A DNA stretch of 18,852 bases from contig CAZCHK010000045.1 of NCBI GenBank assembly GCA_964498605.1, forward strand, positions 1-18,852, read 5' to 3'. The position numbers and the translations under genes were made by a program. The stretch is from JBGQAS01 sp964498605. GTDB taxonomy: Bacteria > Chloroflexota > Anaerolineae > Anaerolineales > Anaerolineaceae. Positions within the stretch are counted from its first letter, which is position 1. Each line of letters opens with the position of its first letter. The notes beneath the pieces are model-generated. The model saw only the letters and a list, made by a program, of their open reading frames with translations, was not told where the DNA came from and ran no database searches. This document shows, piece after piece, positions 6,930-14,804 of this stretch.

Positions 6930-7973
6930 ATGGAAAAAATGAAAGCACTGGTTTTAAAGGATGTGGGAAAGCTTGTCATGGAAGAGCTTCCCGTGCCGCA
7001 TGTCAAAGAGCCGGATGATGTGGTGCTGAAGGTAAATTCCGTGGGCATTTGCGGAAGTGATGTAAAGATCATCGAGGGTAAGCATCATTTCAAACCCAAC
7101 ACCATACTCGGGCATGAATTTTGCGGCGAGGTCGTGGAAGTGGGAACTCATGTTCACCATATCAAGCTGGGTGATCGGGTAGCGATCGATAACAATATCC
7201 GGTGCGGATTCTGTTCATTTTGCCGCATGGGATTGACAAGTCAATGCGTGGACATTAAAACAAGCGCCCTGGGCGTGATGCGCAACGGTGGTTATGCCGA
7301 GTACTGTCTGGTTCCGGAAAAACAATGCTTCGTGCTACCACCTGAAATTAACGATGTTCTCGGCACCCAGGTGGAGACACTCGCCACGGTCGTCAACGGG
7401 ATGAACACCTTGCTGATGCTGCCCTACGATTACGTGATGATCATCGGTTTTGGCCCGATCGGTTACCTCTTCGCCCAATTTGCCAAGAACATCGCTGCCA
7501 AGGTCGCGGTGACGGAGATCGATCCATTCAGGGCAGACATAGCCAGGCAGTGCGGGTTGACGGTGTGGGATCCCAATCAAGTCGATGTCGTTGAGAAGAT
7601 CACCGAGTTCACCTACGGGCGCAAGGCTGATATCGTCATCGAAGCGACGGGGAACGGTTTTGAGCAGGCATTGAAATGCGTCACCCCCGGTGGAAAAGTG
7701 CTGCCTTTTGGCATGGATTCGAGCATCACCGCTTCCGTTGTTCCCAATGAGATCACACGTTGGGCGACCAAGATCCTTGGGCTGTACCTGGGGCAGAATA
7801 CCATGGTGCCGTCCATTCGCATCTTCCAGGAGAAGCGAATAAACATGGAACCTTTCTTCACGAAGGTCATTAAACTGGAAGAAGGGCTGGGCGCTTTTGA
7901 CATGCTCGGGCTGGATATTAAAACCCTAGAACGTCACCCGAAAAGCGCGATGAAGATCGTCATGAAACCATAG
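6930..7973 (+). CDS. Zinc-dependent medium-chain alcohol/polyol dehydrogenase, substrate unknown
   Basis: A 347-residue medium-chain dehydrogenase with all zinc ligands visible: catalytic Cys41 (GICGSD), His62 and Glu63 (GHEF), Glu149 (VETLA), and the structural set Cys92, 95, 98 and 106 (CGFCSFCRMGLTSQC). The Rossmann loop is GFGPIG (173-178), and the TEID that follows the second strand predicts NAD+. ATG 6930 is chosen for the AAGGAG seven bases upstream; the frame stays open to an upstream start at 6855, but that has no ribosome site and would run through the operator. It resembles the sorbitol/threonine/galactitol dehydrogenase group and is only distantly like IolM at 10230. Leading the inositol block, it may oxidise another inositol isomer, a polyol or an aldonate. 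No specific substrate can be assigned. Confidence 0.85.
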   Translation: MEKMKALVLKDVGKLVMEELPVPHVKEPDDVVLKVNSVGICGSDVKIIEGKHHFKPNTILGHEFCGEVVEVGTHVHHIKLGDRVAIDNNIRCGFCSFCRMGLTSQCVDIKTSALGVMRNGGYAEYCLVPEKQCFVLPPEINDVLGTQVETLATVVNGMNTLLMLPYDYVMIIGFGPIGYLFAQFAKNIAAKVAVTEIDPFRADIARQCGLTVWDPNQVDVVEKITEFTYGRKADIVIEATGNGFEQALKCVTPGGKVLPFGMDSSITASVVPNEITRWATKILGLYLGQNTMVPSIRIFQEKRINMEPFFTKVIKLEEGLGAFDMLGLDIKTLERHPKSAMKIVMKP

Positions 7974-8021
7974 GTACGAAACAAGGCGCATCAGGCCGTT
8001 TTAGAAAGCTGAAAATCAATC

Positions 8022-9053
8022 ATGAACAGAAAAGTGAATATTGCGGTCATCGGAACGGGGCGGATGGGCAGTGTGCACGCGGCAAATATCTCCCGGGATA
8101 TCCCCGAAGCCCATCTGGCAGCGGTCTGTGACATCCGGTTGGATGTCGCAGACAGGATCGCCAACCAGACGGGGAACCCGCGTGTCGTTCAGGATTATCA
8201 CAAGCTGCTGGAGGATCCTTCCATAGAAGCCGTGTTGATCGCGACAAGCACGGACACGCACGCTGAAATTATTAAAGATGCTGCGGCTGCGGGAAAGCAT
8301 ATCTTTTCAGAGAAGCCATTGGCGCTAGATCTGCGCAGCATCGACGATGCTCTCAAAGTAGTGAATGGGTCGGGAGTGAAGCTGCAGGTGGGCTTCAACC
8401 GCCGCTTTGACAAGAGCTTTCGACGGGTGCGCGAGATCGTGCAGTCCGGCGAGCTGGGACGGCCCTGCATCCTGCGCATCACCAATCGAGACCCGGAGCT
8501 ACCAGCCATCGAGTTCCTCAAGGTGTCCGGGGGAATGTACCTGGACATGAGCATTCATGATTTTGATATGGCGCGTTTCCAAATCGGCGAGGTGGATGAA
8601 GTCTACGCCATCGGCAACGTTATGATCGATCCGCAGCTGAACGAATTTGGTGACATCGATACCACGGTCATCAGCCTGAAGTTTGCCAACGGAGCCATGG
8701 GTGTGATCGATAACAGCCGGCAAGCGGTGTATGGATACGATCAGCGCCTGGAGGTCTTCTGCCTGAACGGGACCGCGCAGGCGAACAATGAAATGGAGAA
8801 CACGGTCGTGAAAGGGGACCAGGCCGGGCTGCACGCATCCCGTGTCCCTCATTTCTTCATGCAAAGGTATGCCTCGTGTTACATTGAAGAGGTCCGGCAG
8901 TTCATCGAATGCGTCCACAGTGACAAGTCCACGCCCACGTGCGGGGTGGATGGCAAGGCAGCGGTTGTCATTGGGCACGCGGCTTGGCGGTCATACCGTG
9001 AACATCGGCCAGTCAAGGTGAGTGAGATTCTCGGTAATCAGAACTCGCAATGA
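8022..9053 (+). CDS. iolG: Gfo/Idh/MocA-family inositol 2-dehydrogenase
   Basis: A 343-residue NAD-dependent oxidoreductase. It shows the GTGRMG nucleotide loop (11-16), Asp37 in VCDIR after the second strand (NAD preference), Lys98 in SEKPLAL, and Asp175/His179 in GGMYLDMSIHDFDMARF, the catalytic arrangement of myo-inositol 2-dehydrogenases. FNRRFDKSF (125-133) is also typical. The reaction is oxidation of myo-inositol to scyllo-inosose (2-keto-myo-inositol) with NADH formed. The three following genes encode the next three steps of the Thermotoga route, which strengthens the call. The 48-base spacer before ATG 8022 has no strong ribosome site. The stop abuts the next frame directly. Confidence 0.88.
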   Translation: MNRKVNIAVIGTGRMGSVHAANISRDIPEAHLAAVCDIRLDVADRIANQTGNPRVVQDYHKLLEDPSIEAVLIATSTDTHAEIIKDAAAAGKHIFSEKPLALDLRSIDDALKVVNGSGVKLQVGFNRRFDKSFRRVREIVQSGELGRPCILRITNRDPELPAIEFLKVSGGMYLDMSIHDFDMARFQIGEVDEVYAIGNVMIDPQLNEFGDIDTTVISLKFANGAMGVIDNSRQAVYGYDQRLEVFCLNGTAQANNEMENTVVKGDQAGLHASRVPHFFMQRYASCYIEEVRQFIECVHSDKSTPTCGVDGKAAVVIGHAAWRSYREHRPVKVSEILGNQNSQ

Positions 9054-9065
9054 ATGGATATCTAC

Positions 9066-9071
9066 AAGGAG
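9066..9071 (+). promoter_or_regulatory. Ribosome binding site deciding the iolN start
   Basis: AAGGAG six bases before ATG 9078. The in-frame ATG at 9054 directly follows the iolG stop and has no ribosome site, so 9078 is the better start. Confidence 0.7.
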
Positions 9072-9077
9072 AAAATA

Positions 9078-10202
9078 ATGAGCAGTAAGAATGTACCTGT
9101 CGGTTTTTTACCAACTAACCAGCCCGATCTTTTCTTTGAAGACAATCAGGTCGGCAGGCTGAAAAAGCAGGTCTGGGAAGCCAGTGATGCAGAGATTGAC
9201 ATCATCCTGGCTGATTACGGGATCCCTTCACCGGTCGAATGGGGAAAGCCCGGTTCGTACATCCAGACGACCACGAGATGGCAGGTTGAGAAGAATCGGA
9301 AAAAGAATGACATCGTCTTCATCCCCGTTGGCTGCACGGAGTTACACGGTCAGCATCTCCCCAGTGCCGCGGACACTCTCTACGTGAGCGCAATATGCGA
9401 AGGCGTGCGAAGGTTCACGGCAAAGCGCGGCGCAGCGGTGAACCTGGCCCTTCCGCCATTGAATTACGGCGGTCATCCATATCACCATCTCGGCATGCCG
9501 GGGACGGTCGTCGTGCGTGAGCATGTCGTGCGCGAGATGATGATCGATGTGATGCTGGGATTGTGGAACGATGGTTTCCGAAAGCAGTTGATCGTCAATA
9601 ACCACGGGCAGCTCTGGATGCTCGAATCCGCTGTGCAGGAATTCCAGAAGCGTTACCAGCTCCCCGGAATCTTCCGGGTAATCGATTGGCACCGCGGGGT
9701 GAGGGAATTCTTCCGACCAAACGATCGGGGTGGGCAGATGTCCACGAACTTCGTGCACGCGGATGAGTCTGAAACTTCGCTGAGCCTGCTGCTTCATCCT
9801 GAGATGGTTGACATGAAGCACGCGGTGGATACGGAAGGCAAGAGCTACCTGCCGGAAGGGCACTTCGACAAGTCCGTGGATCCATACGGGCGCCCCAGCC
9901 GCTGGTCTGAAGGCGAAGGTCATTTTGCGATCGAGATCGCCGCGACACCCGAGGGTGTCGTAGGAAAGTCCAAATCCGGTGCGGCACAGAAAGCCAAACG
10001 TCCCATGGCGGCCATCCTCAGGTACCTGACCTTGTGGAATGACAACATTCTTGAAGCATTCCCTGCGGGCAAAGTGCCGCCTGTTGAAGAGGTCACGCTG
10101 CGCAGCGCGAAGGAGATGGAGCCCTACTTGAGAGAACCCCTGAGCAAGGGCTGGAAACCCGTCTACGGGATCCCGCGCCTGGGACAGGGAACAGAAGTGT
10201 AA
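9078..10202 (+). CDS. iolN: 3-dehydro-scyllo-inosose hydrolase, creatininase-like (IolN)
   Basis: A 374-residue protein of the creatininase (creatinine amidohydrolase) superfamily. Metal-site elements are PVGCTELHGQHLPSAADT (83-100; Glu88, His93 and Asp99 as likely ligands), the GGHPYHHLGMPGT segment (131-143), NNHGQ (174-178) and HADESETS (227-234). In Thermotoga maritima the homolog IolN (TM0413) opens the ring of the diketo-inositol made by IolM, giving 5-dehydro-L-gluconate. The gene lies between iolG and iolM, which fits. Without that context it would be called only a creatininase-family protein; it lies in no creatinine context here. C-terminal residues beyond about 330 are less conserved in appearance. 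Confidence 0.85.
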   Translation: MSSKNVPVGFLPTNQPDLFFEDNQVGRLKKQVWEASDAEIDIILADYGIPSPVEWGKPGSYIQTTTRWQVEKNRKKNDIVFIPVGCTELHGQHLPSAADTLYVSAICEGVRRFTAKRGAAVNLALPPLNYGGHPYHHLGMPGTVVVREHVVREMMIDVMLGLWNDGFRKQLIVNNHGQLWMLESAVQEFQKRYQLPGIFRVIDWHRGVREFFRPNDRGGQMSTNFVHADESETSLSLLLHPEMVDMKHAVDTEGKSYLPEGHFDKSVDPYGRPSRWSEGEGHFAIEIAATPEGVVGKSKSGAAQKAKRPMAAILRYLTLWNDNILEAFPAGKVPPVEEVTLRSAKEMEPYLREPLSKGWKPVYGIPRLGQGTEV

Positions 10203-10229
10203 GACTGGATGAGATAATCAGGAGAGACA

Positions 10230-11429
10230 ATGATCCAAAAAATGGATGGTTTGACGCTTGTAGCTGACTGGGATCCAAAAACAGGAATCAAATTGGGCGC
10301 CAAGGATATCGAAGGACGGCAGACTTATCTGGGCAGCCAGGTTTGGCGAAACCCCCGGCTGGAAATCCGCGAATATGATATTCCGACACCGGGACCTGAG
10401 GAAGCGCTCATTGAGGTCAAAGCCTGCGGTATTTGCGGGTCGGATGTGCATATGGCGCAGGCTGGTGAGGACGGATACATTTTTTATCCCGGGCTGACCG
10501 GGTTCCCCTGCATCCTGGGGCATGAGTTATCCGGTGTCGTGGTGGACGCAGGGAAGAAAGCGTACGATAAACGGACGAATAAGCCTTACAAAGGCGGAGA
10601 GCTGGTTACGTCAGAAGAAATGTTGTGGTGCGGACAGTGCAAACCCTGCGCGGATGGCTGGCCAAATCATTGTGAGCACCTGGATGAGATCGGGTTCAAT
10701 GTCAACGGCGCCTTCACGAAGTACATCGTATTACCTGCGCGAACGCTGTGGAGTCTGGAACCGCTGCGAGCGCGTTACAAAGATGAACGCGACCTGTTCG
10801 TGGCAGGCAGCCTGGTCGAGCCGACCTGTGTTGCCTACAACGCCGTGATCGAGCGTGGCGGCGGTATCCGTCCAGGGGATCGGGTCGTTGTTCTGGGCGG
10901 CGGACCCGTTGGACTGGCTGCCTGCGCGATCCTAAAAAGAGCCGGCGCGTCCAAGGTGATTATCTCCGAGACACAGGATGAGCGGGCAAAAATGGCTTTG
11001 AAGATAGGCGCTGATTACCATATCAATCCACTCAAAGAGGATTTCAGCGATCGGGTTCTGGAGATTACGGACGGGATGGGCGCTGATCTGTTCATGGAGG
11101 CGACCGGTCTTCCAGAAGTGGTTTACCCGGGAATCGAAAAAGTGATCTGGGAAGGCCGGACACTGAACAGCCGCGTGGTCGTAACCGCTCGGGCGGAAGC
11201 AAAGATGCCTGTGACTGGAGAAGTGCTTCAGGTGCGCCGCGCTTCCATTATTGGCGCTCAGGGTCATTCCGGTCACGGCACGTTTCCGCGCGTCATTGAC
11301 TGCATGGGTGATGGTATGGATATGACCATATTGAGTACAAAGAAGGTCGGATTGCGCGATCTGCCAGAGAACATCATCAAGCTGCAGACGGACCGATCCG
11401 AATGCAAGATTACCTACATCGCTGAGTAA
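10230..11429 (+). CDS. iolM: Scyllo-inosose 3-dehydrogenase (IolM), zinc-dependent
   Basis: A 399-residue medium-chain dehydrogenase, longer than usual because of an N-terminal extension (WDPKTGIKL, EGRQTYLGSQVWR) that I recall in Thermotoga IolM (TM0412). Zinc ligands are Cys69 (ACGICGSD), His98/Glu99 (GHEL), Cys134, 137, 140 and 148 (CGQCKPC...C), and Glu197 (LVEPT). The nucleotide loop is GGGPVG (223-228), with SETQDE giving an acidic NAD-type residue. The C-terminal GAQGHSGHGTFPRVI also matches my recollection of that family. It oxidises scyllo-inosose to 3-dehydro-scyllo-inosose, the step after IolG and before IolN. ATG 10230 follows AGGAGAG at good spacing. It is followed by a hairpin at 11441-11468. 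Confidence 0.88.
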   Translation: MIQKMDGLTLVADWDPKTGIKLGAKDIEGRQTYLGSQVWRNPRLEIREYDIPTPGPEEALIEVKACGICGSDVHMAQAGEDGYIFYPGLTGFPCILGHELSGVVVDAGKKAYDKRTNKPYKGGELVTSEEMLWCGQCKPCADGWPNHCEHLDEIGFNVNGAFTKYIVLPARTLWSLEPLRARYKDERDLFVAGSLVEPTCVAYNAVIERGGGIRPGDRVVVLGGGPVGLAACAILKRAGASKVIISETQDERAKMALKIGADYHINPLKEDFSDRVLEITDGMGADLFMEATGLPEVVYPGIEKVIWEGRTLNSRVVVTARAEAKMPVTGEVLQVRRASIIGAQGHSGHGTFPRVIDCMGDGMDMTILSTKKVGLRDLPENIIKLQTDRSECKITYIAE

Positions 11430-11440
11430 GTTAAATGTTG

Positions 11441-11468
11441 GAGCCAGTCGATTTTAATCGACTGGCTC
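11441..11468. repeat. Perfect 12-bp stem-loop between iolM and iolO
   Basis: GAGCCAGTCGAT (11441-11452), loop TTTA, then ATCGACTGGCTC (11457-11468). The stem is perfect, but no T-run follows on either strand, so it is not a standard intrinsic terminator. It ends 16 bases before the iolO ATG and could stabilise or process the mRNA, attenuate iolO translation, or serve as a protein-binding palindrome. Confidence 0.7.
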
Positions 11469-11484
11469 TGGAAATGGAAAAACC

Positions 11485-12312
11485 ATGCGTCAATCTGTTG
11501 TCCTGTCTGCGCAGCAAACCCAGTTTCAGGCAGCCACGTTTTCTGGAGACCTGGCTGATAACCTGTCCTGCATCGCTGGGTTGGGTTATTGCGGGGTCGA
11601 ACTGGCAATTCGAGACCCAAAACTTGTCAACTTGGAGTCGCTGGTTGAATTTCTGCACAGGTTTGGTCTTGCAGTCCCGGCGATCGGAACGGGGCAGGCA
11701 TGGAATGAAGAAGGCCTTTCGTTCACAGACCCCGATCCCGCGGTGCGCCGGGCTGCCATCGAGCGCATTAAAAGCCACGTGCCCCTGGCGAAGCGTTTTA
11801 ACGCTGTGATCATCATTGGTCTGATCAGAGGGAAGTTTGTTGAAGGGGTTGAAAAATCTGAGGCCATGCAATGGCTGACGCAGGCACTGCGGGAATGCAG
11901 CCTGACAGCCGAATCCGATGGCGTGCGGTTGGCGTTGGAACCGATCAACCGTTATGAGACTTCTTTAATTAATTCAGCGCATGAAGGGATGGAGCTGGTC
12001 AGCTGGGTGAACAGCCCTAATTTTGGGCTTCTCCTGGATACTTTTCACATGAACATTGAAGAGGTGAACATCACAAGCAGCCTGCACTTCTGCGGCGATC
12101 GGATTTTCCATTTTCATGTTGCGGATTCCAACCGCTGGAACCCGGGCAAAGGGCATTTGGATTTTCAATCCATTCTGGGTTCATTGAAAAACATTGGTTA
12201 TGATGGGTACATATCCGGTGAGTTCCTGCCTCTTCCAGATGCTGTCACAGCAGCCATGGAAAGCTTCAATTACCTTCAACCAATGATTGAAAAGGTGCAA
12301 AACGCGGACTGA
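11485..12312 (+). CDS. iolO: 5-dehydro-L-gluconate epimerase (IolO), TIM-barrel
   Basis: A 275-residue member of the xylose-isomerase-like TIM-barrel epimerases. Predicted metal ligands are Glu152 (ALEPINRYET), Asp185 (LLDTFHMNIEEVNI), His211 (FHFHVADSNRW) and Glu246 (ISGEFLPLP). Segments AIGTGQAW (67-73), IIIGLIRG and HVADSNRWNPGKGH closely resemble what I recall of Thermotoga IolO (TM0416), which converts 5-dehydro-L-gluconate to D-tagaturonate. It is the last dedicated inositol step, and its product is the substrate of UxaE at 959-2488. The ATG at 11485 has only a weak purine-rich site (GGAAATGGAAAA), and a strong hairpin lies just upstream. RhaT/hydroxypyruvate-isomerase-like relatives are the alternative, much less likely in this context. 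Confidence 0.9.
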   Translation: MRQSVVLSAQQTQFQAATFSGDLADNLSCIAGLGYCGVELAIRDPKLVNLESLVEFLHRFGLAVPAIGTGQAWNEEGLSFTDPDPAVRRAAIERIKSHVPLAKRFNAVIIIGLIRGKFVEGVEKSEAMQWLTQALRECSLTAESDGVRLALEPINRYETSLINSAHEGMELVSWVNSPNFGLLLDTFHMNIEEVNITSSLHFCGDRIFHFHVADSNRWNPGKGHLDFQSILGSLKNIGYDGYISGEFLPLPDAVTAAMESFNYLQPMIEKVQNAD

Positions 12313-12331
12313 TGTGGAAGGAGTCGAATCT

Positions 12332-13960
12332 ATGAGTGAGATCAAATTGGAGAGCACTCCCGTGATTGACTTTACGGCGGTCAAGTGTATCAGCGGGAAC
12401 GACCGCATCAGCGCGGATTACCCCAACTACCTGTTGGACGAATCGAGGTTATCACCGCAGCCCATTGAATTTTTATTTTTTCCCAGGACCGAAACCGAAC
12501 TGGCGGCAGTTCTTCGGGAAATGAACATGCGGAGAATACCGGTCACCATCGCCGGAGCGCGCACGGGACTGGTAGGGGGCAGCGTACCGCAGGCAGGCGC
12601 GTTGATCTCACTGGAATGCCTGGATCAGGTGGAAGACATCCAGTTCGATGCTTCCAACCAGGAGTGGAGGATTTCGGCCCAGGCCGGCTTGAGCCTCACG
12701 AACCTGGAAGCCATGCTTCGGACCAAGCAATTTCCCTCGCTGGCACAAAGCAATGACGAAGCCACCCGAAGCGCGTATCAAAAATTCATGGAGGATGCAA
12801 ACCAGTATTTTTACCCCCCGGATCCCACGGAGATGGGCGCTTCACTGGGCGGATCGGTTGCGACCAACGCCTCGGGCGCGCGCACTTTTCGTTACGGACC
12901 GACCCGCGAATGGGTGCGCGGCATGCGCGTCTTTTATGCCAGCGGAGAACACCTGGATATTTCGAGGGGCCAGTACTTCGCGTCTGAGGATGGAAAGTTC
13001 AAATTGACAGACTCCCAAGGAAAGAAGATCGAGATCGAGATACCTGGATACACCTTTCCGGATACCAAGTGCGCGGCAGGATTTTTCTCCGCGCCGGGTA
13101 TGGACCTGATCGACCTGTTCATCGGATCGGAAGGCGTGCTGGGAGTGGTCTCGCGGGTGACGGTTGCCCTATTAAAGAAAGAGGGAAAGATATCCATCGT
13201 CCAGTTTGTGGATTCGGACGAGCAGGCCATCCAGCTGACGCTCGCGCTCCGGGCCAGCCAAAACCTTAAGTTTGATTTCCTGGAGTTCTATTCAGGTAAC
13301 GCCCTGGAACTGCTCAGGCAGCTGCAAAAGGAATCACCGTCGCTGGTGGGCATGCCGCCCATCGCGCAGGATGCGGGGGCAGCCATCTTTTTAGAACTTG
13401 CCTTCGATTCGCAAAGCCAGTTCGACGCTGCCGGGGAACTGCAGAAGTTGATTGTGGACTGCGGGGGCGACCCGGTCCGGTCCTGGGCTGGTTACGAGCC
13501 CCGTGAACTGGACCGCTTTAAAGTGTTCAGGCACCTGGTACCGGAAACGATCAACGGCATCATCGCGGAACGTAAAAAAGGTAATCCGGATCTGCACAAG
13601 CTCGGCACGGATATGGCTGTTCCTGACCAGCATCTGGTAGAGATGTGGCATCTGTACAAAACCTCCTGCGAGCAAGCCGGTCTGGAGTGGGCAGCCTTCG
13701 GCCACATCGGCAACAATCACATTCATGTCAACATCCTTCCCCGGGACCAGCATGAGCTGGAGAAAGGCCTGTCACTGTTTGAGGTTTTTGCCAGAAAAAC
13801 TGTTGAGTTTGGCGGCGCGGTGTCCGCGGAGCACGGCATTGGTAAGATCAAGAAAAAATTCCTTCGCGTCATGTATTCAACCGAGCACATCCAGCAGATG
13901 AAACGGATCAAAGACGCACTGGATCCGTCCGGTATTCTGAATCCCGAAGTCATTTTCTGA
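12332..13960 (+). CDS. FAD-binding D-2-hydroxyacid dehydrogenase (GlcD/LctD type), partner of EtfAB
   Basis: A 542-residue PCMH-type flavoprotein. The FAD pyrophosphate loop is AGARTGLVGG (74-83), a second FAD region is LGGSVATNASGARTFRYG (172-189), and FIGSEGVLG (263-271) follows. The C-terminal FAD-oxidase domain has His458, His463 and His465 (FGHIGNNHIHVN) and AEHGIG (499-504), the metal and active-site residues of lactate/glycolate dehydrogenases. It is longer than the usual 460-470 residues, with additions near 136-160 and 205-245. ATG 12332 follows GGAAGGAG; the frame also opens inside iolO, without support. With etfB and etfA downstream it matches the Acetobacterium lactate dehydrogenase/Etf complex, which oxidises lactate with NAD+ by confurcation with reduced ferredoxin. 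The true substrate could be D-lactate or a sugar-derived 2-hydroxyacid. Confidence 0.88.
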   Translation: MSEIKLESTPVIDFTAVKCISGNDRISADYPNYLLDESRLSPQPIEFLFFPRTETELAAVLREMNMRRIPVTIAGARTGLVGGSVPQAGALISLECLDQVEDIQFDASNQEWRISAQAGLSLTNLEAMLRTKQFPSLAQSNDEATRSAYQKFMEDANQYFYPPDPTEMGASLGGSVATNASGARTFRYGPTREWVRGMRVFYASGEHLDISRGQYFASEDGKFKLTDSQGKKIEIEIPGYTFPDTKCAAGFFSAPGMDLIDLFIGSEGVLGVVSRVTVALLKKEGKISIVQFVDSDEQAIQLTLALRASQNLKFDFLEFYSGNALELLRQLQKESPSLVGMPPIAQDAGAAIFLELAFDSQSQFDAAGELQKLIVDCGGDPVRSWAGYEPRELDRFKVFRHLVPETINGIIAERKKGNPDLHKLGTDMAVPDQHLVEMWHLYKTSCEQAGLEWAAFGHIGNNHIHVNILPRDQHELEKGLSLFEVFARKTVEFGGAVSAEHGIGKIKKKFLRVMYSTEHIQQMKRIKDALDPSGILNPEVIF

Positions 13961-13975
13961 TGAGAGGTCACTTTT

Positions 13976-14776
13976 ATGAAGATCGTTGTATGCGTTAAGC
14001 AGGTTCCGGAAGTCACCAATGTCCAGGTTGATCCCCACACCGGAACGCTGATGCGGGAGGGAGTCCAGTCCATCCTCAACCCCTTCTGTGAATACGCCCT
14101 GGATCACGCCGTGAAGCTGGCAGGGCTGGTGAAAGATGTGGACATCACGGCCGTCAGCATGGGACCTCCTCAGGCAAGGGACGCGCTCGTCCGCTGTCTC
14201 GAATTGGGAGCTGATCACGCTGTCCTTGTAACCGACCGCAGATTTGCCGGCGCGGATACCTGGGCAACAGCTCACACGCTCTCTGCGGCGATCCGCTTCG
14301 CGGTGCCGGATTTCGATCTCATTCTCGCCGGAAAACAGGCCATCGATGGCGATACGGCCCAGGTGGGTCCGGAGATGGCGGAGATCCTGGGCATCCCCCA
14401 GGTCACCTACGGGATCGCGCTTGCCATGGGAGGATCCAGGAACAGCATCCATGTCAGGCGCGAATTTGAGCAAGGCTACGAAACCATCGAGACGACCTGC
14501 CCGGCCCTGGTGACATTCAGCAAGGGAGACACCGTTCGGCGCGCGCCGTCATTCCTGGCAGTGGCTGAAGCGAGGCGCAAACCCATATCCATCATAAGCG
14601 CTGACCTGCTGGGCATCCCCGCGCAGGAGCTGGGTCTGCAGGGGTCTTTCACTCAGGTCGTGAAGGTGTTTCCCCCGGCGCAGAAGAAAACCTGCCGCTT
14701 TGTCAGGGACGTTGAGGCGGAACAGGCAGCTGCGGAGATATTCGCTTTTCTCAAGGAGAATCGGTTCATTGAGTAA
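13976..14776 (+). CDS. etfB: Electron transfer flavoprotein beta subunit (LctB/CarD-like)
   Basis: A 266-residue EtfB. It opens with KIVVCVKQVPE and then DPHTGTLMREGVQSILNPFCEYALDHAV (19-46), a pattern I associate with EtfB of bifurcating complexes. AGKQAIDGDTAQVGPEMAEILG (118-139) is the family signature near the subunit interface. The ATG at 13976 follows a GAGAGG site and sits 15 bases after the dehydrogenase stop; the EtfA gene follows after 28 bases. It would form a dimer with the EtfA at 14805 and shuttle electrons between the flavin dehydrogenase, NAD and ferredoxin. Whether bifurcation really occurs depends on FAD and NAD contacts that I cannot verify here. Confidence 0.93.
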   Translation: MKIVVCVKQVPEVTNVQVDPHTGTLMREGVQSILNPFCEYALDHAVKLAGLVKDVDITAVSMGPPQARDALVRCLELGADHAVLVTDRRFAGADTWATAHTLSAAIRFAVPDFDLILAGKQAIDGDTAQVGPEMAEILGIPQVTYGIALAMGGSRNSIHVRREFEQGYETIETTCPALVTFSKGDTVRRAPSFLAVAEARRKPISIISADLLGIPAQELGLQGSFTQVVKVFPPAQKKTCRFVRDVEAEQAAAEIFAFLKENRFIE

Positions 14777-14804
14777 CGCGGCGAGACAAGGATGATAAAA
14801 AACT

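Noticed and set aside
11441..11468. Intrinsic terminator between iolM and iolO
   Set aside because: The stem is strong, but neither strand has a T-run after it, and iolO belongs functionally to the same pathway. Kept only as a stem-loop.
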